From Mycobacterium malmoense (GTDB lineage Bacteria; Actinomycetota; Actinomycetes; Mycobacteriales; Mycobacteriaceae), in the NCBI RefSeq assembly GCF_019645855.1, contig NZ_CP080999.1, forward strand, positions 1,860,001 through 1,924,000: a stretch of DNA of 64,000 nucleotides, written 5' to 3'. The notes below the pieces were generated by a model, which was not told where the DNA came from, searched no databases, and saw only the letters and a program-made list of their open reading frames with translations. Shown piece by piece: positions 26,365 to 34,760 of this stretch (the stretch's first letter is position 1; each line of letters starts with the position of its first letter). Position numbers and translations under genes: made by a program.

Positions 26365-27312
26365 GTGCGGCCGCTGGCGATCATCGGGCCCACCGGTACC
26401 GGCAAGTCGCAACTGGCGCTCGACTTCGCGGAACGGGTCGAGCGGCCCGGCGGCGAGGTCGGCGCGGAAATCGTGAACGCCGACGCGATGCAGCTGTATC
26501 GCGGCATGGACATCGGCACCGCCAAGCTGCCCGTCGACGCGCGCCGCGGCATTCCCCACCACCAGCTCGACGTGCTGAACGTCACCGAGACCGCGACCGT
26601 CGCCCGCTATCAGCGCGCCGCCGCGGCGGACATCGAAGCGATCGCCGCCCGGGGCGCGGTGCCGGTGATCGTCGGCGGCTCGATGCTTTACGTCCAATCG
26701 CTGCTCGACGACTGGTCGTTTCCCGCGACCGATCCCGCGGTGCGGGCGCGCTGGGAAGAGCGGCTCGCCGAGGTCGGGGTGGGCAGGCTGCACGCCGAGC
26801 TGGCCCGCCGCGACCCGGCCGCGGCCGCGGCGATCCTGCCCACCGACGGCCGGCGCACCGTGCGCGCCCTCGAGGTGGTCGAGCTGACCGGGCGGCCGTT
26901 CGCCGCGTCCGCCCCGCGCATCGGCGTCCCGCGCTGGGACACGGTCATCGTCGGATTAGACTGTGACACAACGGTTCTCGATGAAAGATTGGCTCGACGC
27001 ACCGACGCGATGTTCGATCGGGGCCTGGTCGACGAGGTCCGTGGGTTGCTCGGTGAGGGCCTGCGTGACGGGGTCACCGCCTCGCGCGCCCTGGGCTACG
27101 CCCAGGTGATCGCGGCCCTCGACGCCGGCGGTGGAACCGACCAGCTGCGCGACGCGCGGGAGCAGACCTACGTGGGCACCCGGCGCTACGTGCGGCGGCA
27201 GCGGTCATGGTTTCGCCGGGACCACCGGGTGCACTGGCTCGACCCCGTTAAAGCCGCCGATTCCACCCGCCTCGTCGACGGTGTGTTGCGGGCGTGGCGG
27301 CGGGCGGGCTGA
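26365..27312 (+). CDS. miaA: MiaA, tRNA dimethylallyltransferase
   Basis: Transfers a dimethylallyl group to A37 of tRNAs reading UNN codons; the product is the substrate of MiaB (19658). 315 residues: P-loop GPTGTGKS near the N-terminus, the NADAMQLYRGMDIGTAKLP loop, the DSxQ-like DIGTAK region, and the C-terminal QRSWFRRD motif. The GTG at 26365 gives MRPLAIIGPTG, the family start; the GTG at 26353 overlapping the preceding stop would add four residues. A small insertion EVGAE after RPGG lengthens the loop before NADAM. Confidence 0.95.
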   Translation: MRPLAIIGPTGTGKSQLALDFAERVERPGGEVGAEIVNADAMQLYRGMDIGTAKLPVDARRGIPHHQLDVLNVTETATVARYQRAAAADIEAIAARGAVPVIVGGSMLYVQSLLDDWSFPATDPAVRARWEERLAEVGVGRLHAELARRDPAAAAAILPTDGRRTVRALEVVELTGRPFAASAPRIGVPRWDTVIVGLDCDTTVLDERLARRTDAMFDRGLVDEVRGLLGEGLRDGVTASRALGYAQVIAALDAGGGTDQLRDAREQTYVGTRRYVRRQRSWFRRDHRVHWLDPVKAADSTRLVDGVLRAWRRAG

Positions 27313-27400
27313 ATTGCCCGGCTACCCTCGCCGCTGCGCGGCTGGGGGCACCCCCACACTCGCTCCGTACCGGCGCTCGCCGTCGTCCGGCTACCCTGAA
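27313..27400. repeat. MIRU-like half element and short direct repeat, miaA-dapF
   Basis: GGGGGCACCCCCAC (27344-27357), read on the minus strand as GTGGGGGTGCCCCC, is the G-tract core also present in the MIRU at 53029 and in the ppgK-suhB region. CCGGCTACCCT occurs twice, at 27318-27328 and 27389-27399, bracketing it. The rest of the 146-nt gap before dapF shows only its Shine-Dalgarno. Confidence 0.55.
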
Positions 27401-27458
27401 CTGGTGACCCGCGCCGACGACGATGATGCGGCGTAGCCGGATCGGAGGAGTGGCGCAA

Positions 27459-28325
27459 ATGATCTTCGCCAAGGGCCACGGCACCCAGAACGACTTCGTG
27501 CTGCTGCCCGACCTCGACGCCGAGCTGACGCTCACCGCCACCCAGGTGGCCGCGGTGTGCGACCGGCACCGGGGACTGGGCGCCGACGGGGTGCTGCGGA
27601 TCACCACCGCGGGCGCCGCCGCGACGGCGGGTGTGCTCGAGCGCCTGCCCGACGGTGTCGGCGCGAACGACTGGTACATGGACTACCGCAACGCCGACGG
27701 GTCGGCCGCGCAGATGTGCGGCAACGGCGTGCGGGTGTTCGCGCATTACCTGCGGGCCAGCGGCCTGGAGTCCCGCGACGAGTTCGTCGTCGGGTCGCTG
27801 GCCGGCGCGCGACTGGTCACCCTGCATCACGCCGATGCGACCGACGCCGACGTCACCGTCGACATGGGCAAGGCCAACCGGCTGGGCGCGGGGGAGGCCG
27901 TCATCGGCGGCAGGCGGTTCACCGGCCTGGCGGTTGACGTGGGCAACCCGCACCTGGCGTGCGTCGACCCCCGGCTGAGTCCCGCGGAGCTGGCGGCGTT
28001 GGACGTGGGCGCGCCGGTGCGGTTCGACCGCGCGCGGTTCCCGGACGGCGTCAACGTCGAGGTGCTCACCGCGGCGGTCGGCGGAGTGGTGCACATGCGG
28101 GTGCACGAGCGCGGGGTGGGCGAGACCCGGTCGTGCGGCACCGGAACGGTCGCGGCCGCCGTCGCCGCGCTGGCCGACGCCGGCGCCGACACCGGGACGC
28201 TCACCGTGCGGGTGCCCGGCGGTGACGTCACCGTCACCGTCACCGACGCCACCAGCTACTTGCGCGGGCCGTCGGTGCTGGTGGCCCGCGGCGAGATCAG
28301 CGGGGAATGGTGGCGCGCACTGTAA
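27459..28325 (+). CDS. dapF: DapF, diaminopimelate epimerase
   Basis: Converts LL- to meso-diaminopimelate for peptidoglycan and lysine. 288 residues. The two catalytic cysteines are Cys87 (AQMCGNGVR) and Cys226 (TRSCGTGT), each in its expected motif, and the pseudo-dimeric fold is full length. ATG 27459 has GGAGGAG 9 nt upstream and gives the conserved start MIFAKGHGTQNDF. Same pathway as dapA at 804. Lies between miaA and hflX, the conserved mycobacterial order. Confidence 0.97.
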   Translation: MIFAKGHGTQNDFVLLPDLDAELTLTATQVAAVCDRHRGLGADGVLRITTAGAAATAGVLERLPDGVGANDWYMDYRNADGSAAQMCGNGVRVFAHYLRASGLESRDEFVVGSLAGARLVTLHHADATDADVTVDMGKANRLGAGEAVIGGRRFTGLAVDVGNPHLACVDPRLSPAELAALDVGAPVRFDRARFPDGVNVEVLTAAVGGVVHMRVHERGVGETRSCGTGTVAAAVAALADAGADTGTLTVRVPGGDVTVTVTDATSYLRGPSVLVARGEISGEWWRAL

Positions 28326-28371
28326 TTCGGATGCATTGCCAACCGCGACGTGCCACCATCGGATATTGCTG

Positions 28372-29826
28372 ATGACTTTTCCCGATTCGCCCGACACGGG
28401 CCCCGTCGAGCCGGCGCCCAGCGTCGGTGAGCTTGCCCTCGAAGACCGCTCTGCGCTGCGCCGCGTCGCCGGGCTGTCCACCGAACTGGCCGACGTCTCC
28501 GAGGTCGAGTACCGCCAGCTGCGGCTGGAACGCGTCGTCCTGGTGGGGGTGTGGACCGAGGGCAGCGCCACCGACAACCGGGCCAGCATGGCCGAGCTGG
28601 CGGCCCTGGCCGAAACCGCCGGCTCGCAGGTGCTCGAGGGGCTCATCCAGCGCCGCGACAAGCCCGACCCGTCGACCTACATCGGCTCGGGCAAGGCGGC
28701 CGAGCTGCGCGAGGTGGTGCTGGCCACCGGCGCCGACACCGTCATCTGCGACGGCGAGCTGTCCCCGGCGCAGCTGACCGCGCTGGAAAAGGCCGTGAAG
28801 GTCAAGGTCATCGACCGCACCGCGCTGATCCTGGACATCTTCGCCCAGCACGCCACCAGCCGGGAGGGCAAGGCGCAGGTCTCGCTGGCCCAGATGCAGT
28901 ACATGCTGCCGCGGCTGCGCGGCTGGGGCGAGTCGATGTCACGGCAGGCCGGCGGCCGCGCCGGCGGCAGCGGCGGCGGGGTGGGCCTGCGCGGTCCCGG
29001 TGAGACCAAGATCGAGACCGACCGGCGCCGCATCCGCGAGCGGATGGCCAAGCTGCGCCGCGAGATCAAGGACATGAAGCAGGCCCGCGACACCCAGCGC
29101 AGCCGCCGCTTGGGAAGCGAGATGCCGTCGATCGCCATCGTCGGCTACACCAACGCCGGCAAGTCCAGCCTGCTCAACGCGCTGACCGGGGCCGGGGTGC
29201 TGGTGCAGGACGCGTTGTTCGCCACCCTGGAACCCACCACCCGGCGCGCGGAATTTCCCGACGGCCGGCCATTCGTGCTCACCGACACCGTCGGGTTCGT
29301 CCGGCACCTGCCCACCCAGCTGGTCGAGGCGTTCCGCTCCACACTCGAAGAGGTGGTCGACGCGGATTTGCTGGTGCACGTGGTGGACGGCTCCGACGTC
29401 AACCCGCTGGCCCAGATCAACGCAGTCCGCCAGGTGATCACGGATGTTATCGCCGACCATCACGGCGACCCGCCCCCCGAGCTGCTGGTGGTCAACAAGG
29501 TCGACGCCGCCAGCGATCTCATGCTCGCCAAGCTTCGGCACGGGCTGCCCGGCGCGGTGTTCGTCTCCGCACGCACCGGCGAAGGCATCGACGCCCTGCG
29601 GCGGCGGATGGCCGAGCTCGCTGAGCTATCTAAACCCACCGACGCCCTTGTCGACGTGGTCATCCCGTACGACCGCGGCGACCTGGTGGCCCGCGTGCAC
29701 GCCGGCGGGCGCGTCCAGCAGGAGGAGCACAACGCCGACGGCACCCGGATCAGGGCGCGCGTTCCGGTGGCGCTGGCCGCCAGCCTGCGGGAGTTCTCCG
29801 CCCCACCTTTCGAGCCGCGAGCGTAA
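28372..29826 (+). CDS. hflX: HflX, ribosome-associated GTPase
   Basis: GTPase that splits stalled or hibernating 70S ribosomes; in mycobacteria it acts in heat and hypoxia responses. 484 residues: an N-terminal HflX domain (VLVGVWTEG; GDELSPAQ-like VICDGELSPAQ), the Gly-rich linker (RAGGSGGGVGLRGPGETK) and a G domain with GYTNAGKSS (258-266), DTVGF and NKVD. ATG 28372 gives MTFPDSPDT. The last codons and the TAA stop lie inside a palindromic element, giving a C-terminus (SAPPFEPRA) a few residues longer than the M. tuberculosis protein I recall. Confidence 0.95.
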   Translation: MTFPDSPDTGPVEPAPSVGELALEDRSALRRVAGLSTELADVSEVEYRQLRLERVVLVGVWTEGSATDNRASMAELAALAETAGSQVLEGLIQRRDKPDPSTYIGSGKAAELREVVLATGADTVICDGELSPAQLTALEKAVKVKVIDRTALILDIFAQHATSREGKAQVSLAQMQYMLPRLRGWGESMSRQAGGRAGGSGGGVGLRGPGETKIETDRRRIRERMAKLRREIKDMKQARDTQRSRRLGSEMPSIAIVGYTNAGKSSLLNALTGAGVLVQDALFATLEPTTRRAEFPDGRPFVLTDTVGFVRHLPTQLVEAFRSTLEEVVDADLLVHVVDGSDVNPLAQINAVRQVITDVIADHHGDPPPELLVVNKVDAASDLMLAKLRHGLPGAVFVSARTGEGIDALRRRMAELAELSKPTDALVDVVIPYDRGDLVARVHAGGRVQQEEHNADGTRIRARVPVALAASLREFSAPPFEPRA

Positions 29827-29874
29827 CGCCACTGCGAATCCGAGCGCCGGATTTCGCAGTGGCGTTACGCTCGC
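29817..29874. repeat. Long intergenic palindrome overlapping the hflX stop codon
   Basis: Arms 29817-29840 and 29850-29874 pair throughout except for one unpaired base; the loop is 9 nt. The left arm begins GCGAGCGTAACGCC and contains the last hflX codon (GCG) and its TAA at 29824-29826. The downstream gene fadE20 runs the same way, so it could terminate hflX transcripts. It is a member of the CGCGAG-armed palindrome family. Confidence 0.9.
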
Positions 29875-29908
29875 GCCGGCCGGGGCGCCCAGGTCCGCCT
29901 GGCCGCCG

Positions 29909-29926
29909 ACCAACCGGCTGGTTGGT
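29909..29926 (+). promoter_or_regulatory. TetR-like operator and promoter of fadE20
   Basis: ACCAACCGG-CTGGTTGGT is an 18-bp near-perfect palindrome (8 of 9 pairs) directly before a TATCTT -10 box (29928-29933). Its position over the promoter suggests repression. AACC-N-GGTT cores of this kind are used by TetR-family regulators of fatty-acid and lipid catabolism in actinobacteria; which regulator binds here is unknown. Confidence 0.55.
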
Positions 29927-29967
29927 ATATCTTGGGCGGCAGAGTCCCCATTCGCCGGAGGTCATTC

Positions 29968-31128
29968 ATGAGCGGTGCCATCAAGTACCAGCGCACTCTG
30001 TTCGAGCCCGAGCACGAATTGTTCCGCGAGTCCTATCGGAGCTTCCTCGACCGCCACGTGGCGCCCTATCACGACGAATGGGAGAGGGCGAAGATCGTCG
30101 ACCGCGGCGTGTGGCTCGAGGCGGGCAAGCAGGGGTTCCTGGGCATGGCGGTGCCCGAAGAATACGGCGGCGGCGGCAATCCCGACTTCCGGTACAACAC
30201 GATCCTCACCGAGGAGACCACGGCCGGGCGCTACAGCGGGATCGGTTTCGGTTTGCACAACGACATCGTGGCGCCCTATCTGCTGGCCCTGGCCACCGAG
30301 GAGCAGAAGCAGCGCTGGTTGCCCAAGTTCTGCACCGGGGAGCTGATCACCGCGATCGCCATGACCGAGCCGGGTACCGGCAGCGACCTGCAGGGTATCA
30401 AGACCCGCGCGGTCAAGCGGGGCGACCACTACGTGCTCAATGGGTCAAAGACGTTCATCACCAACGGAATCAACTCCGACCTGGTGATCGTGGTGGCGCA
30501 GACCGACGCTGAGAAAGGTGCGCAAGGGTTCAGTTTGCTGGTGGTCGAACGTGGCATGGAGGGCTTCGAACGCGGCCGCCACCTGGACAAGATCGGGCTG
30601 GACGCGCAGGACACGGCCGAGTTGTCGTTCACCGACGTCGAAGTTCCGGCCGAAAACCTGCTCGGCGAGGAAGGCATGGGGTTCATCTACCTCATGCAGA
30701 ACCTGCCGCAGGAACGGATCTCGATCGCCATCATGGCGGCCGCGGCGATGGAGCAGGTGCTGGAACACACACTGCAATACACCAAGGAGCGCAAGGCATT
30801 TGGCAAGCCGATCGGCAGCTTCCAGAACAGCCGCTTCGTCCTTGCCGAGCTGGCGACGGAGGCCACCGTGGTGCGCATGATGGTCGACGAGTTCGTCCGG
30901 TTGCACCTGGACAAAAAGCTGACGGCCGAACAAGCCGCAATGGCCAAGTGGTACTCCACCGAAAAGCAGGTGCATCTGGTCGACCGTTGTCTGCAGCTGC
31001 ACGGCGGCTACGGCTACATGCGCGAATACCCAGTCGCCCGAGCCTATCTCGATGCCCGGGTGCAGACGATCTACGGTGGCACGACCGAAATCATGAAGGA
31101 GATCGTCGGCCGCAGCCTCGGGGTCTAG
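29968..31128 (+). CDS. fadE20: FadE20, acyl-CoA dehydrogenase
   Basis: FAD-dependent first step of beta-oxidation, long-chain type. 386 residues, same length as Rv2724c. Visible motifs: the FAD-binding AMTEPGTGSDLQGI segment, the acyl-CoA loop, RKAFGKPIGSFQNSRF, and the C-terminal LHGGYGYMREYPVARAYLDARVQTIYGGTTEIMKEIVGR, with the Glu/Thr-Glu of YGGTTE near the usual catalytic region. ATG 29968 has GGAGG 7 nt upstream. It has its own promoter with an operator-like palindrome. Confidence 0.95.
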   Translation: MSGAIKYQRTLFEPEHELFRESYRSFLDRHVAPYHDEWERAKIVDRGVWLEAGKQGFLGMAVPEEYGGGGNPDFRYNTILTEETTAGRYSGIGFGLHNDIVAPYLLALATEEQKQRWLPKFCTGELITAIAMTEPGTGSDLQGIKTRAVKRGDHYVLNGSKTFITNGINSDLVIVVAQTDAEKGAQGFSLLVVERGMEGFERGRHLDKIGLDAQDTAELSFTDVEVPAENLLGEEGMGFIYLMQNLPQERISIAIMAAAAMEQVLEHTLQYTKERKAFGKPIGSFQNSRFVLAELATEATVVRMMVDEFVRLHLDKKLTAEQAAMAKWYSTEKQVHLVDRCLQLHGGYGYMREYPVARAYLDARVQTIYGGTTEIMKEIVGRSLGV

Positions 31129-31616
31129 CCCTTGGTCTAGCCTGACGCGGCCCGCCCACGCAATCCGGGGCTCACCGCGCATCGATGACGACCGGAAACG
31201 ACAAACACGCGGTCGCCGGAAAATAATGAATGGCCTGATACCTTCGGCGCATGTGTTTCGCGTATATCGACTGCGCAGTCACGCATCGTCTAGCCGGTGA
31301 TCACGACGCGGATGAGCGTCGGGACGGAATCGGAAACGTCTTTTTCAGCGGTGCCGGCGCCAGTCGGACCATTTCCTGCAAGCCAGTAGACGGTCGGCGT
31401 GGCCCCGCATCATTTCGACATCGGCGTGGTATCCGTTTCCGTAGTATTCGTAATTTGACTTCGCATTTTTCGTTGGCAGGAGCAAAGTTATGCGAGCCCG
31501 GCGATAATACGGATCGTCATGGGGTTACGTTCCCACGGCGGTACGAACCGCTCGCAGGGTCTGCAGGGTGCGGGCATGGCCAGAGGTAGGGGCCTATCCG
31601 TCGGCTGGGAGGCTTG
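31129..31616. other. Gap of 488 bp without a convincing gene
   Basis: M. tuberculosis carries a TerC-type gene and Rv2722 about here, as I recall; neither is present. The stretch is visibly richer in A+T than its neighbours. A 112-codon opening (31251-31589) looks non-coding (see rejected items). A mini reading frame, ATG 31490 to TAA 31507 (MRARR), has GGCAGGAG 7 nt upstream and a TAGTAT box at 31442-31447. The 3' part holds the Shine-Dalgarno GGGAGG of the LGFP gene. This is probably a long regulatory leader. Confidence 0.5.
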
Positions 31617-33773
31617 GTGAACGGGCAGAGAGGTCGAATGCGCAGGCTGGTCGGTACCGCGCTGATCAGCATCGCGACCACGGTGGCGACCGCCGCCTTG
31701 CTGGCGAGCACCGCCTCTGCGTCTCCGATAGGTGACGCCGAGGCCGCCATCATGGCCGCATGGGAGAAGGCCGGCGGCGACGGTTCACCGCTGGGCGCCA
31801 GGAAGGGCGATGTCTACGCGATAGGCGACGGATTCGCCCTGGATTTCGACGGCGGCAAGATGTTCTACACCCCGGACACCGGTGCCAAATTTCTTTACGG
31901 GCCGGTCCTGGACAAATACGAGTCGTTAGGCGGTCCGGCCGGCAGCGATCTGGGATTTCCGACCATCAACGAAGTTCCCGGCCTCGCGGGGCCGGACAGC
32001 CGGGTGGCCACCTTCTCCGCCAGCGACAAGCCGGTGATCTTCTGGACGTCCGACCACGGCGCGTTCGTCGTGCGCGGCGCGCTGAACGCCGCGTGGGACA
32101 AACTCGGCAGCTCCGGCGGGGTCCTCGGCGCCCCGATCGAGGATGAAACCTATGACGGGGAAGCCACCGCCCAGAAGTTCAGCGGCGGTGAGATCTCCTG
32201 GAACCGAAAAACCAAGGAGTTCACCACCAACCCGGCGGCGCTGGCCGACCAGCTGAAGGGCCTGCAGGTCACGGTCGATCCGACGGCGGCCATCAACATG
32301 GCCTGGCGCGCGGCCGGCGGCGCCGCCGGTCCGCTCGGGGCCAAGCTGGGTGGGCCGTATCCCATCGGCGGTGATGGAATCGCCCAAAACTTCGCCGGCG
32401 GCAAGGTGTACTTCAGCCCGGCCACCGGCGCGAACGCCGTCGAGAGCGACATCCTGGCCAAATACGAGTCGCTGGGCGGGCCGGTCGGCAGCGACCTGGG
32501 TTTTCCCACCGCCAACGAGTCCGACGGCGGCATCGGACATGCCAGCCGGATCGCCACGTTCTCCGCGGCCGACAAGCCGGTGATCTTCTGGACCGCTGAC
32601 CACGGCGCGTTCGTCGTGCGGGGCGCCATGAAGGCCGCGTGGGACAAGCTCCGCGGTCCTACCGGCAAACTGGGCGCCCCGGTCGACGACCAGGCCGTCG
32701 ACGGCGACGTGGTCTCGCAGCAGTTCACCGGCGGCAAGATCTCGTGGAACCGGGCGAAAAACACGTTCACCACCGATCCGGCAAACCTGGCGCCGCTGTT
32801 GTCCGGTCTGCAGGTGTCGGGGCAGAACCAGCCAAGCACGGCGGCGATGCCCTCCCATGCCAAGCCATTCACCTGGCATTGGTGGTGGCTGCTCGCCGCT
32901 ATTCCGGTGCTGGTGCTGGTCGTGTTGTTGGTGGTGGTGGCAGCCGGGTGGCGCCGTCGTCGCTCGGCCCGTGACACCCCTGCCTACGAGCCCGAGCGCG
33001 GCGCGGATGCCGGCTACGAGGCCGCGGCCGACGGGCACTGGGGGCGCGATGACGCCGATCTCGCCACCGAGCACCTGCCGCTCGGCGACCTGCACCCCCC
33101 GGAACTCCAGCCGCCGCCGGACGCCGGGCCCGCGGCGCGGGTCAGTTGGAGCCGTGGAGCCGCCGCCGACCTGGCCGAGGACGTCGCAACCGCCGGCGCC
33201 TACGGCGGCGAGGCGCGGCCCGTATCCGAGGAGGAAAATCCCGACGCGGTGGACACCGATTCCATACCCGTCGTCTCGGAGGCCGAACTGTCCGAAGTCG
33301 GCTACCCCGAAGCTTCGGAGGAGGCCGACTACCTAGAAGCTGACTATGTGGAAGCCGACTATGTGGAGGCCGACTATGTGGAAGCCGACTATGTGGAGGC
33401 CGACGCTGGCTACGCGGATGACGGGTATCCGGACGCCGCTCCCGATGACACCGTCGTCCCGGTTGCCGTCGCGCCGGACACGCAGCCGAGAACCGGGCGG
33501 CACGCGGCCATCGACGCCGAAGATGACGCCGAAGACGCCTTGGAAGTGATCCCCGAAGCCGCCAACGCGGCACCGGGCCCCGCTGGGCGCCCGACAATCC
33601 ACCTGCCGCTCGAGGACCCATACCAGGTGCCCGACGGATATCCGATCAAGGCCAGTGCGCGCTTCGGCCTGTACTACACCCCGGGCAGCGAGCTCTATCA
33701 CGACACGCTCGCCGAAATCTGGCTGTCCAGCGAAGAAGTCGCGCAAGCCAACGGCTTCATCAAGGCCGACTGA
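31617..33773 (+). CDS. LGFP-repeat membrane protein (Rv2721c family)
   Basis: 718 residues. A signal peptide (1-36, cleavage near ASA-SP) leads to an exported region with repeated LGFP modules (about 40-390; GSDLGFPT occurs twice and each block ends ISWNR). One transmembrane helix follows (about 421-445, WWWLLAAIPVLVLVVLLVVV), then RRRR and a very acidic cytoplasmic tail of about 270 residues containing a DYVEA tandem repeat. The last 45 residues (YPIKASARFGLYYTPGSELYHDTLAEIWLSSEEVAQANGF) form a small domain also seen at the ends of other actinobacterial proteins. LGFP repeats bind cell-wall polymers, so it may link envelope and cytoplasm. GTG 31617 has GGGAGG 8 nt upstream. Confidence 0.88.
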   Translation: MNGQRGRMRRLVGTALISIATTVATAALLASTASASPIGDAEAAIMAAWEKAGGDGSPLGARKGDVYAIGDGFALDFDGGKMFYTPDTGAKFLYGPVLDKYESLGGPAGSDLGFPTINEVPGLAGPDSRVATFSASDKPVIFWTSDHGAFVVRGALNAAWDKLGSSGGVLGAPIEDETYDGEATAQKFSGGEISWNRKTKEFTTNPAALADQLKGLQVTVDPTAAINMAWRAAGGAAGPLGAKLGGPYPIGGDGIAQNFAGGKVYFSPATGANAVESDILAKYESLGGPVGSDLGFPTANESDGGIGHASRIATFSAADKPVIFWTADHGAFVVRGAMKAAWDKLRGPTGKLGAPVDDQAVDGDVVSQQFTGGKISWNRAKNTFTTDPANLAPLLSGLQVSGQNQPSTAAMPSHAKPFTWHWWWLLAAIPVLVLVVLLVVVAAGWRRRRSARDTPAYEPERGADAGYEAAADGHWGRDDADLATEHLPLGDLHPPELQPPPDAGPAARVSWSRGAAADLAEDVATAGAYGGEARPVSEEENPDAVDTDSIPVVSEAELSEVGYPEASEEADYLEADYVEADYVEADYVEADYVEADAGYADDGYPDAAPDDTVVPVAVAPDTQPRTGRHAAIDAEDDAEDALEVIPEAANAAPGPAGRPTIHLPLEDPYQVPDGYPIKASARFGLYYTPGSELYHDTLAEIWLSSEEVAQANGFIKAD
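33321..33404 (+). repeat. 15-bp in-frame tandem repeat (EADYV)
   Basis: Four exact-length copies of GAAGCYGACTATGTG (33336-33395) with one degenerate copy before and a partial one after. GAA and GAG alternate, giving a 30-bp higher-order period. It encodes EADYV repeats (about residues 569-596) in the cytoplasmic tail of the LGFP protein and is a likely length-variable site. Confidence 0.85.
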
Positions 33774-33802
33774 GCCGCTAACGAACGCGCCGCGGCAGGG
33801 CG

Positions 33803-34510
33803 CTAGACCTTGCGAATCACCGTGACGACCTTGCCGAGCACGGTGGCGTCATTACCGGGTATGGGATCGAACGCCGGGTTGTGCGGCATCAGCCACACCT
33901 GACCGCCCGCGCGCTTGAACGTTTTCACGGTGGCCTCGCCGTCGATCATGGCCGCGACGATGTCGCCGTTGTCGGCGACGTGTTGCTGCCGCACGACCAC
34001 CCAGTCGCCGTCGCAGATCGCGGCCTCGACCATCGAGTCACCCACCACCTTGAGCAGGAAGAGCGTGCCCTCGCCGACCAGCTCACGAGGCAGCGGGAAG
34101 ACGTCCTCGACGGCTTCTTCGGCGAGGATCGGTCCACCGGCCGCGATGCGCCCGAGGACGGGGACAAAGGTGGGTTCCGGCAGGGCGTCCGAGCCGGCGA
34201 CCTCGGTACGGACACCGGCCTCGGCGGCGGCGGTCTCCTCGGTGCCACGGACGTCGACTGCCCGGGGGCGGTTGGGGTCGCGGCGCAGGTATCCCTTGCG
34301 CTCCAGGGTGCGCAGCTGGTGAGCCACCGAGGAGGTCGACGTCAGACCGACGGCGTCGCCGATTTCCCTGATGCTCGGCGGGTAACCGCGGCTGGTGACC
34401 GACGTACGGATGACGTTCAGAATGGTGCGCTGCCGTTCGGTCAGCGATGGATCCACGGAACGTAATCGGCCGTCCGAGCCGGCCGATGGGGTGTCGTTGC
34501 TGTCGCTCAT
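33803..34510 (-). CDS. lexA: LexA, SOS repressor
   Basis: Represses DNA-damage genes and cleaves itself when RecA filaments form. 235 residues: winged HTH at about 25-90 (PPSIREIGDAVGLTSTSSVAHQLRTLERKGYLRR), a variable linker, cleavage site Ala124-Gly125 (RIAAGGP), and the catalytic dyad Ser159 (GDSM) and Lys196 (TVKTF). ATG 34510 lies 6 nt after a TACATT box (leaderless). A consensus LexA box at 34542 overlaps the promoter, giving autoregulation. Divergent from chiZ. Confidence 0.98.
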   Translation of the reverse strand: MSDSNDTPSAGSDGRLRSVDPSLTERQRTILNVIRTSVTSRGYPPSIREIGDAVGLTSTSSVAHQLRTLERKGYLRRDPNRPRAVDVRGTEETAAAEAGVRTEVAGSDALPEPTFVPVLGRIAAGGPILAEEAVEDVFPLPRELVGEGTLFLLKVVGDSMVEAAICDGDWVVVRQQHVADNGDIVAAMIDGEATVKTFKRAGGQVWLMPHNPAFDPIPGNDATVLGKVVTVIRKV

Positions 34511-34516
34511 GCACTG

Positions 34517-34522
34517 AATGTA
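34517..34522 (-). promoter_or_regulatory. -10 box for leaderless lexA
   Basis: On the minus strand TACATT ends 6 nt before the lexA ATG. Confidence 0.55.
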
Positions 34523-34541
34523 GCCGCATCGCAGCCAAGAA

Positions 34542-34557
34542 TCAAACATGTGTTCGA
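34542..34557 (-). promoter_or_regulatory. LexA box of lexA
   Basis: TCAAAC-ATGT-GTTCGA differs from TCGAAC-N4-GTTCGA at one position. It lies 20 nt upstream of the lexA -10 box, over the -35 region, so bound LexA would block its own promoter. Confidence 0.88.
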
Positions 34558-34699
34558 CTTGGCGTGTCACGGCCCGCAAAGGCCCTCGGCTGCCGCCGGA
34601 CCGGCCGTGGCGGCCGGCGAATAACAAACGTGTAACTCTCGGCGATATCGGGTACTCGAGGCCCATGTCAGTGGTCGCACCGACCGGTTTGTCGGTGGC

Positions 34700-34722
34700 T
34701 TGTCGGTGGTGTGGTCTAGCGT
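34700..34722 (+). promoter_or_regulatory. RecA-NDp (PafBC-type) promoter of chiZ
   Basis: TTGTCGGTG, 8 nt, TAGCGT: full match to TTGTCRGTG-N8-TANNNT. A second TTGTCGGTG begins 11 nt earlier (34689). It gives chiZ a LexA-independent damage promoter like that of recA. Confidence 0.8.
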
Positions 34723-34760
34723 TTCGCTCGTCCGACACGCTTCGCTCAAATGTTCGGGTT

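Noticed and set aside
31251..31589. 112-codon frame (MCFAYIDCAV...) in the fadE20-LGFP gap
   Set aside because: No Shine-Dalgarno, no -10 spacing for a leaderless start, no recognisable domain, and codon use unlike neighbouring genes.
33321..33404. CRISPR-like array in the LGFP gene
   Set aside because: The 15-bp units are contiguous, in frame and without spacers; it is a coding tandem repeat.
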